Source: Duganella qianjiadongensis
Lineage (GTDB): Bacteria > Pseudomonadota > Gammaproteobacteria > Burkholderiales > Burkholderiaceae_D
NCBI RefSeq assembly: GCF_009857915.1
Contig: NZ_WWCM01000001.1
Location: 310,001 to 374,000 of the forward strand
Reading direction: 5' to 3'
DNA: 64,000 bases
Made by a program: the position numbers and the translations under genes. Shown one piece after another: positions 15,720-23,979 of this stretch. The stretch's first letter is position 1; every line of letters begins with the position of its first letter. The notes below the pieces were generated by a model. It did not search any database, was not told the origin of the DNA, and was given only the letters and a program-made list of their open reading frames with translations.

Positions 15720-18185
15720 TTATCGCTTCTTCTTACTTTTTGAGGCAGCTTTGGCTGCCCGGGGTGCTGCCGCAGCACTCGCTCCGGCATGTGTTTTATG
15801 GCCACTCTTGGCCTTGCTCTTGGCGGCCGGTTTCGCCGCAGCCTTGCTGGCCGCCTTGAGCACGATCTTCGGACCGGGACGTGCAGCAGGCACACCAGGG
15901 CCGGGACGGATATTGGTCTTGTCGGCCTTGGACGGCGCTACCGGCTTTTCCGCTGGCGCATCGAGACCGGCTAGGCGCAGATCGATCTTGCGGCTCTCCA
16001 GATCCACCCGCACCACCTGCACCTGCACGCGGTCGGTCAGCTGGAAGGTCTTGCCGGTACGCTCGCCGCGCAATTCGTGGCGCGCATCGTCGTACTGGAA
16101 GAAATCGGCGCCCAGGTCGGTCACGTGCACCATGCCTTCGACGAACAGCTGATCGAGCTGGACGAAGATGCCGAAGCTGGTCACGCCGGTAATCAGGCCC
16201 GTGTATTCCTCACCCAGCTTGTCCTGCATGAAGTAGCACTTGAGCCATGCTTCCACATCGCGCGAGGCTTCGTCGGCGCGGCGTTCGTTGGCCGAGCAGT
16301 GCACGCCCAGCGCATCCCACACCGTCAGGTCGCCGGCTTTCTTTTCCTTGCCTTCGGCCTTGTCCTTGGCCTGCTGCTTGCGGGTGGCATTCGACACGCT
16401 GGTGTTGAGCACACTGGTATCGGCCACTTTCGGCTCGTACTTCTTGCCCTGCAAAATAGCCTTGATGGCGCGGTGGGTCAGCAAGTCCGGATAACGGCGG
16501 ATCGGGCTGGTGAAGTGCGCATAGGCTTCATACGCCAGACCGAAGTGGCCGATGTTATCGGGGCTGTACACCGCCTGCTGCATGGAGCGCAGCAGCATGG
16601 TCTGCAGCAGCGACGCATCGGGACGCTCTTTCACCTGACGCATCAGCTCCGCGTAATCGCCTGCTGTCGGCTTGTCGCCGCCGTTCAGGTTCAGGCCTAC
16701 CTGCTTGAGGAAGGTGCGGACCTGCTTGAGCTTCTCCACCGTCGGGCTGGCGTGGATACGGTAAGTACCCGGATGCTTGTGGCGGATCAGCAGATCGGCC
16801 GCGCAGACGTTCGCCGTCAGCATGCACTCTTCGATCAGCTTGTGCGCATCGTTGCGGGTACGGGGAATGATCTTCTCGATCTTGCCGGACGGGTTGCAGA
16901 CGATGTAGGTCTCGGTGGTCTCGAAATCGATCGCGCCGCGCTCCGTGCGGGCTTTCAGCAGCGCGTGGTACACCTCGTACAGGTTGAGCAGGTGCGGCAC
17001 GATCTGCGGACGGCGCGCTGCTTCCGGTCCTTTGGTGTTGCCGAGGATTTCCGCCACTTCCGTGTAGGTCAGACGGGCCGCCGAGTGGATCACGGCCGGA
17101 TAGAACTGGTAAGCCTTGATCTCGCCTTTGGCCGTTACCACGGCATCGCACACCAGCGTCAGCCGGTCGACTGCAGGGTTCAGCGAGCACAGACCGTTGG
17201 ACAGTTTTTCCGGCAGCATAGGGATCACGCGGCGCGGGAAATACACCGAGGTACTGCGCTGCAGTGCGTCGGCATCGAGCGCATCGTTCGGTTTGACGTA
17301 GTGGCTCACGTCGGCAATCGCCACGATCAGACGGTAGGCCTTGCTGCGGCCGACTTTGATCGGTTCGCAGTACACGGCATCGTCGAAGTCGCGCGCATCT
17401 TCGCCATCGATGGTCACCAGCGGCACATCGCGCAGATCGACGCGCTCGCCCCAGTCGGATTCCTTCACCACGTCGGGCAGCTTGTTGGCTTGCTTGAGCG
17501 CGGCGTCGGAGAAAATGTGCGGCACGCCGAACTTGCGCACGGCGATTTCGATTTCCATGCCGGGATCATCGAGCGAACCCAGTACTTCAACGATCCTGCC
17601 CACTGGCTGCTTGAAGCGCATCGGCTGTTCGGTCAGCTCCACGCTGACCACCTGCCCGGCCTTGGCCTTGCCGACAGCACCTTCCACTAGCACGTCATGG
17701 GCGATGCGCTGGTCTTCCGGCGCGACTTTCCATATGCCGTTCTCGTTGAGCAGGCGACCGATGATGTGGGTATTGGCGCGCTGCACCACCTCGACGATGG
17801 TGCCTTCCTTGCGGCCACGGCGATCCGTGCCGACCACGCGGGCCAGCACACGGTCGCCGTGCAGCACTTTCTGCATTTCCTTATCGGGCAGGAACAGGTC
17901 CTCGCCGGGCTCGTCGGGAATGACAAAGCCGAAGCCATCCTTGTGGCTGCTGACACGGCCGGCGATAAAACCCGTTTCCGTGACCAGCGCAAAGCGGCCC
18001 TTCTCATCGAGATCGAGCTGGCCATCGCGCTGCATGGCATTCAGGCGGCGTGACAGCACGGACTGCGCGTCGGTGGCGACTTTGAGCGCCTTGGCAACGG
18101 CGCGCAGATCGAGCGGGCCTTGTGCGCTGCGGAAAATGCCGAGGATATCCTCCCGGCTAGGAATGGTGTGGGTAGTTTGATTCAA
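15720..18185 (-). CDS. rnr: Ribonuclease R
   Basis: Processive 3'-to-5' exoribonuclease of 821 residues that degrades structured RNA. Domains in order: N-terminal helix-turn-helix and cold-shock region (DILGIFRSAQGPLDLR; FGFVIPDEPGEDLFLPD), RNB catalytic core with DGEDARDFDDAVYC (metal-binding Asp cluster, about residues 270-285), then S1 domain (YTGLITGVTSFGIFVQLD near 645). The last roughly 60 residues are a Lys/Ala-rich basic tail (e.g. AASKAAAKPAAKSKAKSG) resembling histone H1-like tails; such tails help RNA binding. The start at 18185 gives MNQTTHTIPSREDILG. It is followed without a gap by rlmB. Confidence 0.97.
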   Translation of the reverse strand: MNQTTHTIPSREDILGIFRSAQGPLDLRAVAKALKVATDAQSVLSRRLNAMQRDGQLDLDEKGRFALVTETGFIAGRVSSHKDGFGFVIPDEPGEDLFLPDKEMQKVLHGDRVLARVVGTDRRGRKEGTIVEVVQRANTHIIGRLLNENGIWKVAPEDQRIAHDVLVEGAVGKAKAGQVVSVELTEQPMRFKQPVGRIVEVLGSLDDPGMEIEIAVRKFGVPHIFSDAALKQANKLPDVVKESDWGERVDLRDVPLVTIDGEDARDFDDAVYCEPIKVGRSKAYRLIVAIADVSHYVKPNDALDADALQRSTSVYFPRRVIPMLPEKLSNGLCSLNPAVDRLTLVCDAVVTAKGEIKAYQFYPAVIHSAARLTYTEVAEILGNTKGPEAARRPQIVPHLLNLYEVYHALLKARTERGAIDFETTETYIVCNPSGKIEKIIPRTRNDAHKLIEECMLTANVCAADLLIRHKHPGTYRIHASPTVEKLKQVRTFLKQVGLNLNGGDKPTAGDYAELMRQVKERPDASLLQTMLLRSMQQAVYSPDNIGHFGLAYEAYAHFTSPIRRYPDLLTHRAIKAILQGKKYEPKVADTSVLNTSVSNATRKQQAKDKAEGKEKKAGDLTVWDALGVHCSANERRADEASRDVEAWLKCYFMQDKLGEEYTGLITGVTSFGIFVQLDQLFVEGMVHVTDLGADFFQYDDARHELRGERTGKTFQLTDRVQVQVVRVDLESRKIDLRLAGLDAPAEKPVAPSKADKTNIRPGPGVPAARPGPKIVLKAASKAAAKPAAKSKAKSGHKTHAGASAAAAPRAAKAASKSKKKR

Positions 18186-18355
18186 AAGTATTTCTATGGT
18201 TATATTGACAGTATTCAGAGGGAATCCGGCCTGGCAAAATCATCTGCTGCATATATATGCTGCGACGACAGCCGTAGTGTACTTGGAAACGCCCTGAAAG
18301 ACTAATTTGCCCCCGGCTCCGGCCGGAGGTACCAAAAGATTTTTTGCGCGAGCCT

Positions 18356-18383
18356 TTGACAAGCGAAAAATTTCCTCTATAAT
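18356..18383 (+). promoter_or_regulatory. Consensus sigma-70 promoter for tRNA-Leu
   Basis: TTGACA (18356-18361), 16-base spacer, TATAAT (18378-18383): both hexamers perfect. It points toward tRNA-Leu copy 1, whose 5' end is about 140 bases beyond the expected start site. A nearer perfect TATAAT at 18498-18503 has only a poor -35 and may be a second start. Confidence 0.8.
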
Positions 18384-18528
18384 CTTGGTCTCTTGCAGCG
18401 ACAACGTTGAAAAACAGCGTTCAAGCAGGAACTGCTAGACAGGGTTGATGTGCAGTAAGGAACGAAAGTTCATCTGGCGCGATACTCTCCCCGTCGTTAT
18501 AATAGCAGAGTTGTTAAGCAGTATCAGT

Positions 18529-18613
18529 GCCCACGTGGCGGAATTGGTAGACGCGCATGGTTCAGGTCCATGTGCCGCGAGGTGTGGGGGTTCGAGTCCC
18601 TCCGTGGGCACCA
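18529..18613 (+). tRNA. tRNA-Leu(CAG), copy 1
   Basis: An 85-base class II tRNA with encoded CCA. Acceptor GCCCACG pairs with CGTGGGC; D-arm GGCGGAATTGGTAGACGC; anticodon stem CATGG/CCATG with loop TTCAGGT gives anticodon CAG (reads CUG); a long variable arm GTGCCGCGAGGTGTG; T-arm GGGTTCGAGTCCC. Identical copies occur at 23572 and 23882. Confidence 0.97.
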
Positions 18614-18626
18614 CAGAATTCCGCAG

Positions 18627-18664
18627 AAAAGCCTTCATGAGCGCAAGCGATTGAAGGCTTTTTT
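18627..18664 (+). terminator. Intrinsic terminator after tRNA-Leu copy 1
   Basis: AAAAGCCTTCA (18627-18637) pairs with TGAAGGCTTTT (18652-18662), loop of 14 bases, then T-run. The same element follows copy 2 with one base difference in the loop edge. Confidence 0.9.
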
Positions 18665-18960
18665 CATTTCCGCATCGCCCGCGCCCATGCAGTGCCGAGG
18701 CGCCGCCCTATTTCCATCACCTGTCCCCAGGCGCACTTCTGCACTGGAATCCCGTTAGCCTTCTATATTACCAACTAGTCAAACCCACCTGACCTCGCCC
18801 AGCATCCGCCAGCGTGAAGATTCGCGCATTTTCAAGCAGGCAAGAATGCTATTCTGTCTAGACTGGCCGAGTTCGGCTAAAAGGCGACACTAGGAAATGA
18901 TGTGCTGGAATAAATTGAACCTGCGCAGGTTTGTCCAACGGCACTTCTATCGAAGATGTT
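18665..18960. other. Intergenic stretch after tRNA-Leu copy 1
   Basis: About 300 bases between the tRNA terminator and the acetyltransferase gene. I see no convincing coding frame, hairpin or repeat. The direct repeat shared with the tRNA-Leu copy 2 locus ends at 18670, which may mark the left boundary of the inserted segment. Confidence 0.4.
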
Positions 18961-19587
18961 ATGTCACTGAATCTTGCTCTGATTGATCGCTGGCTCACCG
19001 GTCGTAGCCTTGCCCGGGGCTTGTCGCTGCCCCTTCGTCACGCCGGCGGACTGTGCGTCGAGGTTGGCGATGCCACTGAGTTGCGTCGCCATATCTTCCT
19101 CAACGCGGGAGCGGCACTGCAAGCGTGCGCAGCGCAAACCCATGTTCCTCTGGTCCTGCTGAAGGCGGCGGTCTCGCCGGAGCAAATGCGCGCTGCGCTG
19201 CCGGGACATTGGAATATCGACAACGGGGCCTTTCTCATGTATGGCCCGGAGAGCGTAACTGCTAAGTTGGCATTGCCTCCGGACTATCGTATCTCGCTCG
19301 ATGCCGAATATGGTGGCTATATTGCACGCGTTATTCACGTCAGCGAGGGCCTGGCGGCCTCAGGACGCATTGCGCTACATGGGCGCTGCGCTGTGTTTGA
19401 TCAAGTTGTGACTGAGCAGACCCATCGTCGTCTCGGCTTGGGCCGTGCCGTGATGCTGACCCTGGAAGCTATTGCCGAAAAAGCTGGCGTGACGGAGCGG
19501 CTTCTGGTAGCAACGCAAGCCGGCCGGCCACTTTATGAGCATCTGGGCTGGCGTGTGCTGGCGCCGTGGTCCACGGCAATGCTGTGA
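18961..19587 (+). CDS. GNAT-family N-acetyltransferase
   Basis: A 208-residue protein with a C-terminal GNAT acetyl-CoA site: FDQVVTEQTHRRLGLGRAVM (about 158-177), where RRLGLGRA is the Q/RxxGxG/A motif, followed by MLTLEAIAEKAG and a final PLYEHLGWRVLAPW, the usual end of the fold. The N-terminal half is not recognised. The frame is open from a TTG at 18931; the ATG at 18961, with GAAG five bases upstream, is preferred. It is the first gene of the accessory segment between tRNA-Leu copies. The acetylated substrate is unknown. Confidence 0.75.
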   Translation: MSLNLALIDRWLTGRSLARGLSLPLRHAGGLCVEVGDATELRRHIFLNAGAALQACAAQTHVPLVLLKAAVSPEQMRAALPGHWNIDNGAFLMYGPESVTAKLALPPDYRISLDAEYGGYIARVIHVSEGLAASGRIALHGRCAVFDQVVTEQTHRRLGLGRAVMLTLEAIAEKAGVTERLLVATQAGRPLYEHLGWRVLAPWSTAML

Positions 19588-19672
19588 TTGCTTTTGCATC
19601 GCAAAGTTTTTTATTGTTGTGCCTCATATTCAAGGGAAAACTTTATGCAGTTTTACTTAATAAAAGGATACG

Positions 19673-20047
19673 ATGATGAGACAGATACGCGTAGTTTTTC
19701 TCCCCTTCTTTGCCCTCCTTTCGCCATTCGTTTTAGCTCAGGCGAAGGAACAAAAAGCTGCGACGGTCTTTATTCAGGGCTATGCAGAAACTGAAGCATG
19801 CGCACCAATTCGCCCTGAAAACGCAGCGCAGAACACAAAACCTCGGACGGTAAAGTTTGCCTTCCTGGTGGATGAGGAAGGCAAGGTTCAGCAAGCGAAA
19901 CTTACGAAATCTAGCGGGGATAAACTTCTGGATAAAGCTACGCTTGATGCATGGGCAAACTGTGTATTCCACCCCGCGTCACAGGATGGTCACACGCGAA
20001 TTTCTTGGGTAATGCTGAGTTACAAATGGACACCCGCGCTTCAATAA
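19673..20047 (+). CDS. TonB C-terminal-like exported protein
   Basis: A 124-residue protein with a signal peptide (VFLPFFALLSPFVLAQA) and a body resembling the TonB C-terminal domain: VKFAFLVDEEGKVQQAKLTKSSG-like pattern (VDEEGKV then SSGDKLLDKATLDAW) followed by CVFHPA. TonB domains normally sit on a membrane anchor and Pro-rich linker, both absent, so it is a free periplasmic TonB-like protein of unknown role. Two Cys (ACAPI, NCVFHP) could form a disulfide. An AAAGGAT ribosome site precedes the ATG pair at 19673/19676. Confidence 0.7.
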   Translation: MMRQIRVVFLPFFALLSPFVLAQAKEQKAATVFIQGYAETEACAPIRPENAAQNTKPRTVKFAFLVDEEGKVQQAKLTKSSGDKLLDKATLDAWANCVFHPASQDGHTRISWVMLSYKWTPALQ

Positions 20048-20115
20048 TGCGAGGCACAGGATTCCCTGACAGAAGTCGGCCACTTGCAGACTGAGGTGAG
20101 CGCGTTTTTAACGGT

Positions 20116-20706
20116 ATGAAAGGGCACATGAGAAATCAGCTAGACGTGGATTGGACCAAGATTCCTACCCCCAGCGACGACGGTGCAGCCGGACACTTGA
20201 CCGGCATGGCGCTGCCAGCTATCGGCCTGCGCGCCAGCGATGGAAGTTTGATCGACCTGTCATCGCTGACCGGCGTGACGGTCCTGTATGTCTATCCGCG
20301 CACGGGACGACCGGACCAGCCGCTTCTCGATGGCTGGGACATGATACCCGGCGCGCGTGGATGTACGCCGCAGTCCTGCGCTTTTCGCGATCATTTCAGC
20401 GAATTGCAGCAAGCGGGAGCGCAGCATCTGTTTGGGCTGTCCAGCCAGGATACAGATTACCAGCGGGAGGCGGCAGAACGGCTACACCTGCCTTTTGTTT
20501 TGCTATCTGATGCGCAATTCTTGTTGGCGGATTCGCTGCAATTGCCGAAGTTCGAGGCCAGTGGCTTGCGGCTGTTGAAACGCCTGACCATGATTGCCTG
20601 CGATGGCGTCGTCGTCAAAGTGTTCTACCCGGTGTTCCCGCCGGACCGCGATGCGGAGCATGTATTGGCCTGGTTGCGCGCGCAGCGTGACGGGGGCAGT
20701 AGATAA
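20116..20706 (+). CDS. Peroxiredoxin-like (AhpC/TSA, Bcp type) protein
   Basis: A 196-residue thioredoxin-fold protein. LPAIGLRASDGSLIDLSSL and TVLYVYPRTGRP open the fold, and GARGCTPQSCAFRDHF carries the Bcp-type peroxidatic and resolving Cys pair (GCT...SC, spacing as in Bcp Cys45/Cys50). HLFGLSSQDTDYQREAAERL and PFVLLSDAQF continue the pattern. It should reduce peroxides in the cytoplasm with a thioredoxin partner. The start may be 20116 or 20128; a purine-rich AAAGGG lies between them. It is in the accessory segment beside IS remnants. Confidence 0.82.
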   Translation: MKGHMRNQLDVDWTKIPTPSDDGAAGHLTGMALPAIGLRASDGSLIDLSSLTGVTVLYVYPRTGRPDQPLLDGWDMIPGARGCTPQSCAFRDHFSELQQAGAQHLFGLSSQDTDYQREAAERLHLPFVLLSDAQFLLADSLQLPKFEASGLRLLKRLTMIACDGVVVKVFYPVFPPDRDAEHVLAWLRAQRDGGSR

Positions 20707-20808
20707 GCTACTTGCTGGCTACTTCTGCGCAAGGAGCCGACACTGATCTTGCAGCGCTCTTGCTTGAAGAACGACGGCTACCAATCCGAGTGTCAGTCTG
20801 CTGCCGGC

Positions 20809-21111
20809 CCAGACCGTGTAAAAATGTAAAACCGTGTAAACGAAACCTGCCCTGTAAACGTTGAACCAGTATCTCATGACCACGGGTGTCAAATGAAGCG
20901 CTTTATCGAAGGCGAGAATCGTGAACAAGGCACGCTTCTCCCTGAGCATCTGGACGATTATGTGGGCGCCGATAATCCGGTCCGTGTAGTCGATGTTTTT
21001 GTCGATGAGCTCGACCTGAGCAGCCTCGGGTTCGCACGTGTTCAGCCGGCAAAGACGGGGCGGCCGGCGTACCATCCAGCAGTGCTGCTAAAGCTTTACA
21101 TCTACGGCTAG
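20809..21111 (+). mobile_element. IS1182-family remnant (5' part of transposase)
   Basis: The frame at 20893-21111 encodes 72 residues, MKRFIEGENREQGTLLPEHL then NPVRVVDVFVDELDLSSLGF and TGRPAYHPAVLLKLYIYG, which is the N-terminal transposase domain (DUF772 type) of IS1182-like elements; it stops at TAG where full-length proteins continue. GGCCCAGACCGTGTAAAAAT (from about 20809) looks like the left terminal repeat. The DDE catalytic domain is missing, so it is inactive. It is joined directly to an IS3 fragment. Confidence 0.75.
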
Positions 21112-21119
21112 CTGATGCG

Positions 21120-21395
21120 AAGCTGACGCGATCAATGTCGCGCAAGGCATGCTCGCCCGACAATGCAGCTTGCGAAGGTTTCTTTGGTAGGCTGAAGACG
21201 GAGATGTTCTATCCAGTGGACTGGCGGTCGACGACGATCGAACAGTTCGTGGCGGTACTCGATAAATACATTCGCTGGTACAACGAAAAGCGCATCAAGA
21301 GCTCTCTTGGCTATCTGAGCCCGATCGAGTATCGTGAAAGCTTGGGGTTAACGACGTAAACCAGTCCAAGAAAAGGTCCGCATCCCCACCTTACC
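21120..21395 (+). mobile_element. IS3-family remnant (3' end of OrfB transposase)
   Basis: Frame 21135-21359 gives 74 residues: SRKACSPDNAACEGFFGRLK, then DKYIRWYNEKRIKSSLGYLS and PIEYRESLGL, the end of the rve/DDE domain of IS3-group OrfB, including the last Glu of DDE in the NAACEGFFGRLK segment. About three quarters of the transposase is missing upstream, where the sequence changes abruptly to IS1182. AGTCCAAGAAAAGGTCCGCA after the stop looks like the right terminal region. Confidence 0.75.
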
Positions 21396-21439
21396 CCGTA
21401 ATTTGCATCAGAATCTGACCCACGTTTAGACCACAATCC

Positions 21440-21836
21440 TACTTATGATGATGAGTAGGGGATTGGAGTGATCGACGTGGCACTACTTGGAATTATTAGA
21501 CGCTGGCACATTCGTGACCAGATCCCCTTGAGAGAAATCGCCAGGCGATTGGGCATCTCCCGCAACACCGTCCGACGCTACCTGCGCGCGGAGATGACTG
21601 AGCCTTCCTATGCAGATCGGCGAACGCCGAGTGCGATCGACAAGTATGCGTTCCAACTATCGGGGATGCTAAAGGACGAAGCAGCAAAGTCTCGCAAGCA
21701 ACGACGTACGTTAAAGCAGATCCACGAGGACCTAAAGCAGCTGGGTTTTGAAGGGTCTTACGACAGGGTCGCAGCGTTTGCGAGGGTGTGGCGGGCGGGT
21801 CAAACTGAGCGGGTCAATTCGGCAAGCAAACGAACA
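21440..21836 (+). mobile_element. IS21-family remnant (N-terminal part of IstA)
   Basis: From a GTG at 21468 the frame encodes IDVALLGIIRRWHIRDQIPL, REIARRLGISRNTVRRYLRA and RRTLKQIHEDLKQLGFEGSY, the N-terminal helix-turn-helix region of IstA. It breaks off at RVNSASKRT (21836); full IstA proteins continue with the DDE domain. The breakpoint lies inside the 3' end of the opposite-strand metallopeptidase gene, so this fragment marks the insertion or deletion that truncated it. Confidence 0.75.
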
Positions 21837-22266
21837 TAATACGAGCATCCTCGCCCAAGGGAACCACGATAGAATTAGTTCTCGCAATAGCAATTTTTTC
21901 CGCTAGGTTATCGAATTCAGCATCCTTGATATTTACGTTGAGAGCATGATATGGGTCCGCGGCATGCGCCATTTCATGGAGTAAATTCGACGCCAGAGAT
22001 TCATAATTAACAATATTGCCGTTTGCATCGAGAACTTCAATAGCAGTATCTGGATCCCAGCTAATCGTGACGTGCCCATTGTCTTCTTGTTCGGCTTGGT
22101 TGATCCCGTTATGGTTAATTACCAGATCAGCATGCTGTACACCACGACTGTGAATTAACTCTAGCCCCTGTGCATTTTGACTCGCATAGTTTAACGCGCT
22201 CTCCAATTTTTTCAGATCAGCACCGCTAGCATTTGATATGTTATTAAATATTCCTGTTATTGGCAT
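21814..22266 (-). pseudogene. HExxH metallopeptidase, effector-like (M91-type?), 3'-truncated
   Basis: Reads 150 residues from the ATG at 22266. The zinc-protease motif is LLHEMAHAADP (HEMAH at 97-101), preceded by GHVTISWDPDTAIEVLDANG and YESLASN. Small cytoplasmic HExxH proteins of this layout resemble peptidase family M91 (NleD-type secreted effectors); this family match is from memory and tentative. There is no signal peptide. The last seven residues (MFVCLPN) come from the antisense strand of the IS21 remnant, so about 143 native residues remain and the C terminus is lost. Composition is much more AT-rich than neighbours, suggesting horizontal transfer. It lies 26 bases after the secreted protein gene. 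Confidence 0.6.
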
Positions 22267-22292
22267 TTTTTCTCAAGATTCTTTAAATTTAT

Positions 22293-22802
22293 TTAAATTG
22301 CTGAACAATTTTTTGATGCATTTTTGTTAATTTGCTCTATTCGTTTCTCTTTTAAAAGAGACCGAATTTTCTCAATAACGTTGCCGTTCAAGTGGATTGG
22401 TTCTGAATTCCAATTTGCGTCAATATATGTTTGGTTTGAGTATTTCTGGCTAAATGTTACTGAGACATCTTTTCTGTTTTGAAAATGAAATACCAATTTA
22501 TTTCGCGTTTCGAATTTCTCTTTCATATCCACTGAACTTTGTGGATAATCGCGTGCATCCGATATTAACTTTAATAATGTCGACGAAGTCGCTAGGTCTT
22601 CAATGATGTAAGTGCAGCCTATCTGCTGCAATATCGCTTCATTGATATGAACACCAAAAGAAAGGCCGTTTGGGATAAAGAAAACCTCTACCGCAACTGG
22701 CGCATCTGAAGCGCCCGTCCGTTCCTGCTCCGTGGCACTACACCATGGAGCAAAGGAAAACGCGGCGAGCATTAAAGTAATGATTTTTTTCATAATTAGC
22801 AT
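22293..22802 (-). CDS. Secreted/periplasmic protein of unknown function beside the metallopeptidase
   Basis: A 169-residue protein (160s if started at the ATG at 22793) with a clear signal peptide: KKIITLMLAAFSFAPWCSA. The mature part has FFIPNGLSFGVHINEAILQQ, DLATSSTLLKLISDA and a Lys-rich C terminus ending NASKNCSAI, with two or three Cys. I do not recognise the family. It is AT-rich, unlike the surrounding core genes, and shares strand and probable transcript with the HExxH gene, upstream of it. A periplasmic immunity or partner role is a guess from context only. Confidence 0.6.
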   Translation of the reverse strand: MLIMKKIITLMLAAFSFAPWCSATEQERTGASDAPVAVEVFFIPNGLSFGVHINEAILQQIGCTYIIEDLATSSTLLKLISDARDYPQSSVDMKEKFETRNKLVFHFQNRKDVSVTFSQKYSNQTYIDANWNSEPIHLNGNVIEKIRSLLKEKRIEQINKNASKNCSAI

Positions 22803-23458
22803 TGATTATAAAATATGGAATTTTAATTATATGATATTGCAATGAAGGAGGTGAGGCAATCATTCCGTAGCTGAATGTAAAGTTGCCGTAGGAGATCCAA
22901 ATATATAGCTGGACTTCGATGTTATTCGTGAGTTTCTGTCCCTAAGGGCTTTGATCGCTTCCGTTATAGCGTTGGCATAACGCGCTTTCGATCGGCCACC
23001 CCGCCCATTGGTGGAATACTTTCGAAAGCGCAAGATAGCAGTTTGCCACAAGGGAAAACTCATACACTTTCACATCTTGGTGGGCGTCGCAATGGTAGAG
23101 CGCGTCCGAAGAATGGTATTGACCGCATGGGGTGCGCCGACACGCAAAATGTTATGCCCTATAGAACTGTTTAACAGAAACTCGAACACGTTTTCCATAT
23201 CTCAAGAGCATACCCGGACATCAATCGAGGGGGAGCGGATTGCCAGTATCTTCGACTGAAACTGATATGCCCGAATGTCTGTTTTGGAGCGAAAACAGCC
23301 GCTGGCCTGATACGAACTGCCTAGGCCCCACGCTCTTCAACCTTGCCATATTAAGCCCGCACCTAAACACCCAGACGCATCCTCGCTACGCCAGGCACCA
23401 ACATTCCACGCGCCGCACCTAGCTGAACATTCCCCTGCGACGATCAATTCAACGGAAA
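22803..23458. other. Non-coding or degraded stretch of the island
   Basis: About 650 bases with no frame I can support as a gene; short frames on both strands have no recognisable features. It holds a perfect 10-bp inverted repeat GCGCTTTCGA (22982-22991) / TCGAAAGCGC (23022-23031) with an inner CCACC/GGTGG pair (22996-23000 and 23010-23014), which would make a stable two-part stem-loop. Confidence 0.45.
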
Positions 23459-23490
23459 TGAAATAATTTCACAAAAGCAGCGATCTACCC

Positions 23491-23519
23491 TTGACGACGC
23501 CTCTTCCCTTCTTTAATAT
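23491..23519 (+). promoter_or_regulatory. Promoter of tRNA-Leu copy 2
   Basis: TTGACG (23491-23496), 17-base spacer, TAATAT (23514-23519). The palindrome TGAAATAATTTCA lies 20 bases upstream of the -35. Confidence 0.7.
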
Positions 23520-23571
23520 GCAGGCCTCTGTTGCAGAACACGCAGCAGAAAGTAGAAAGTAGCAGTACAGT

Positions 23572-23656
23572 GCCCACGTGGCGGAATTGGTAGACGCGCA
23601 TGGTTCAGGTCCATGTGCCGCGAGGTGTGGGGGTTCGAGTCCCTCCGTGGGCACCA
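23572..23656 (+). tRNA. tRNA-Leu(CAG), copy 2
   Basis: Identical over all 85 bases to copy 1, including CCA and anticodon CAG. Identity with the copy 1 locus covers 146 bases (23568-23713 versus 18525-18670) with one mismatch, so tRNA and terminator were duplicated together. Confidence 0.97.
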
Positions 23657-23669
23657 CAGAATTCCGCAG

Positions 23670-23707
23670 AAAAGCCTTCATGAGCGCAAGCGAATGAAGG
23701 CTTTTTT
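23670..23707 (+). terminator. Intrinsic terminator after tRNA-Leu copy 2
   Basis: AAAAGCCTTCA (23670-23680) pairs with TGAAGGCTTTT (23695-23705), followed by T residues. Confidence 0.9.
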
Positions 23708-23800
23708 CATTTCAAGCCTATGCCCTACCATGCACATGGGGTTGGGTACGAAGCCGCATAGCGAAATCTGAAATAATTTCACAAAAGCATGGAATTACCC

Positions 23801-23829
23801 TTGACGGGGTCGGAAGTCTTCTTTAATAT
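23801..23829 (+). promoter_or_regulatory. Promoter of tRNA-Leu copy 3
   Basis: TTGACG (23801-23806), 17-base spacer, TAATAT (23824-23829), the same hexamers as for copy 2 although the spacer sequences differ. Confidence 0.7.
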
Positions 23830-23881
23830 GCAGGCCTCTGATGCAGAACACGCAGCAGAAAGTAGCAAGTAGCAGTACAGT

Positions 23882-23966
23882 GCCCACGTGGCGGAATTGG
23901 TAGACGCGCATGGTTCAGGTCCATGTGCCGCGAGGTGTGGGGGTTCGAGTCCCTCCGTGGGCACCA
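23882..23966 (+). tRNA. tRNA-Leu(CAG), copy 3
   Basis: Third identical 85-base copy with CCA. It is transcribed from its own promoter and followed by a different, longer terminator. Confidence 0.97.
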
Positions 23967-23979
23967 CAGAATTCCGCAG

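Larger units (their letters stand above)
23459..23679 (+). repeat. tRNA-Leu tandem unit A (partner at 23769-23989)
   Basis: A unit of about 221 bases repeats with a 310-base period. It starts with the 13-base palindrome TGAAATAATTTCA, contains a promoter, the whole tRNA-Leu and the first arm of the terminator. The two units differ mainly between the palindrome and the -10 region. The 3' terminator arms then diverge. Confidence 0.85.

Noticed and set aside
16077..17690. 537-residue plus-strand frame
   Set aside because: Antisense shadow of rnr in a high-GC gene.
18435..18654. Frames across tRNA-Leu copy 1 giving GLEPPHLAAHGPEPCAST-type peptides, repeated at 23469-23681 and 23779-24054
   Set aside because: They are antisense or sense readings of the tRNA and its terminator, a well-known source of false genes.
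23075..23130. GGGCGTCGCAATGGTAGAGCGCG resembles a tRNA D-arm
   Set aside because: There is no T-arm, anticodon stem or matching acceptor strand downstream.
23008..23259. 83-residue plus-strand frame in the island
   Set aside because: No ribosome site, signal or recognisable fold; overlaps an opposite frame of similar poor quality.
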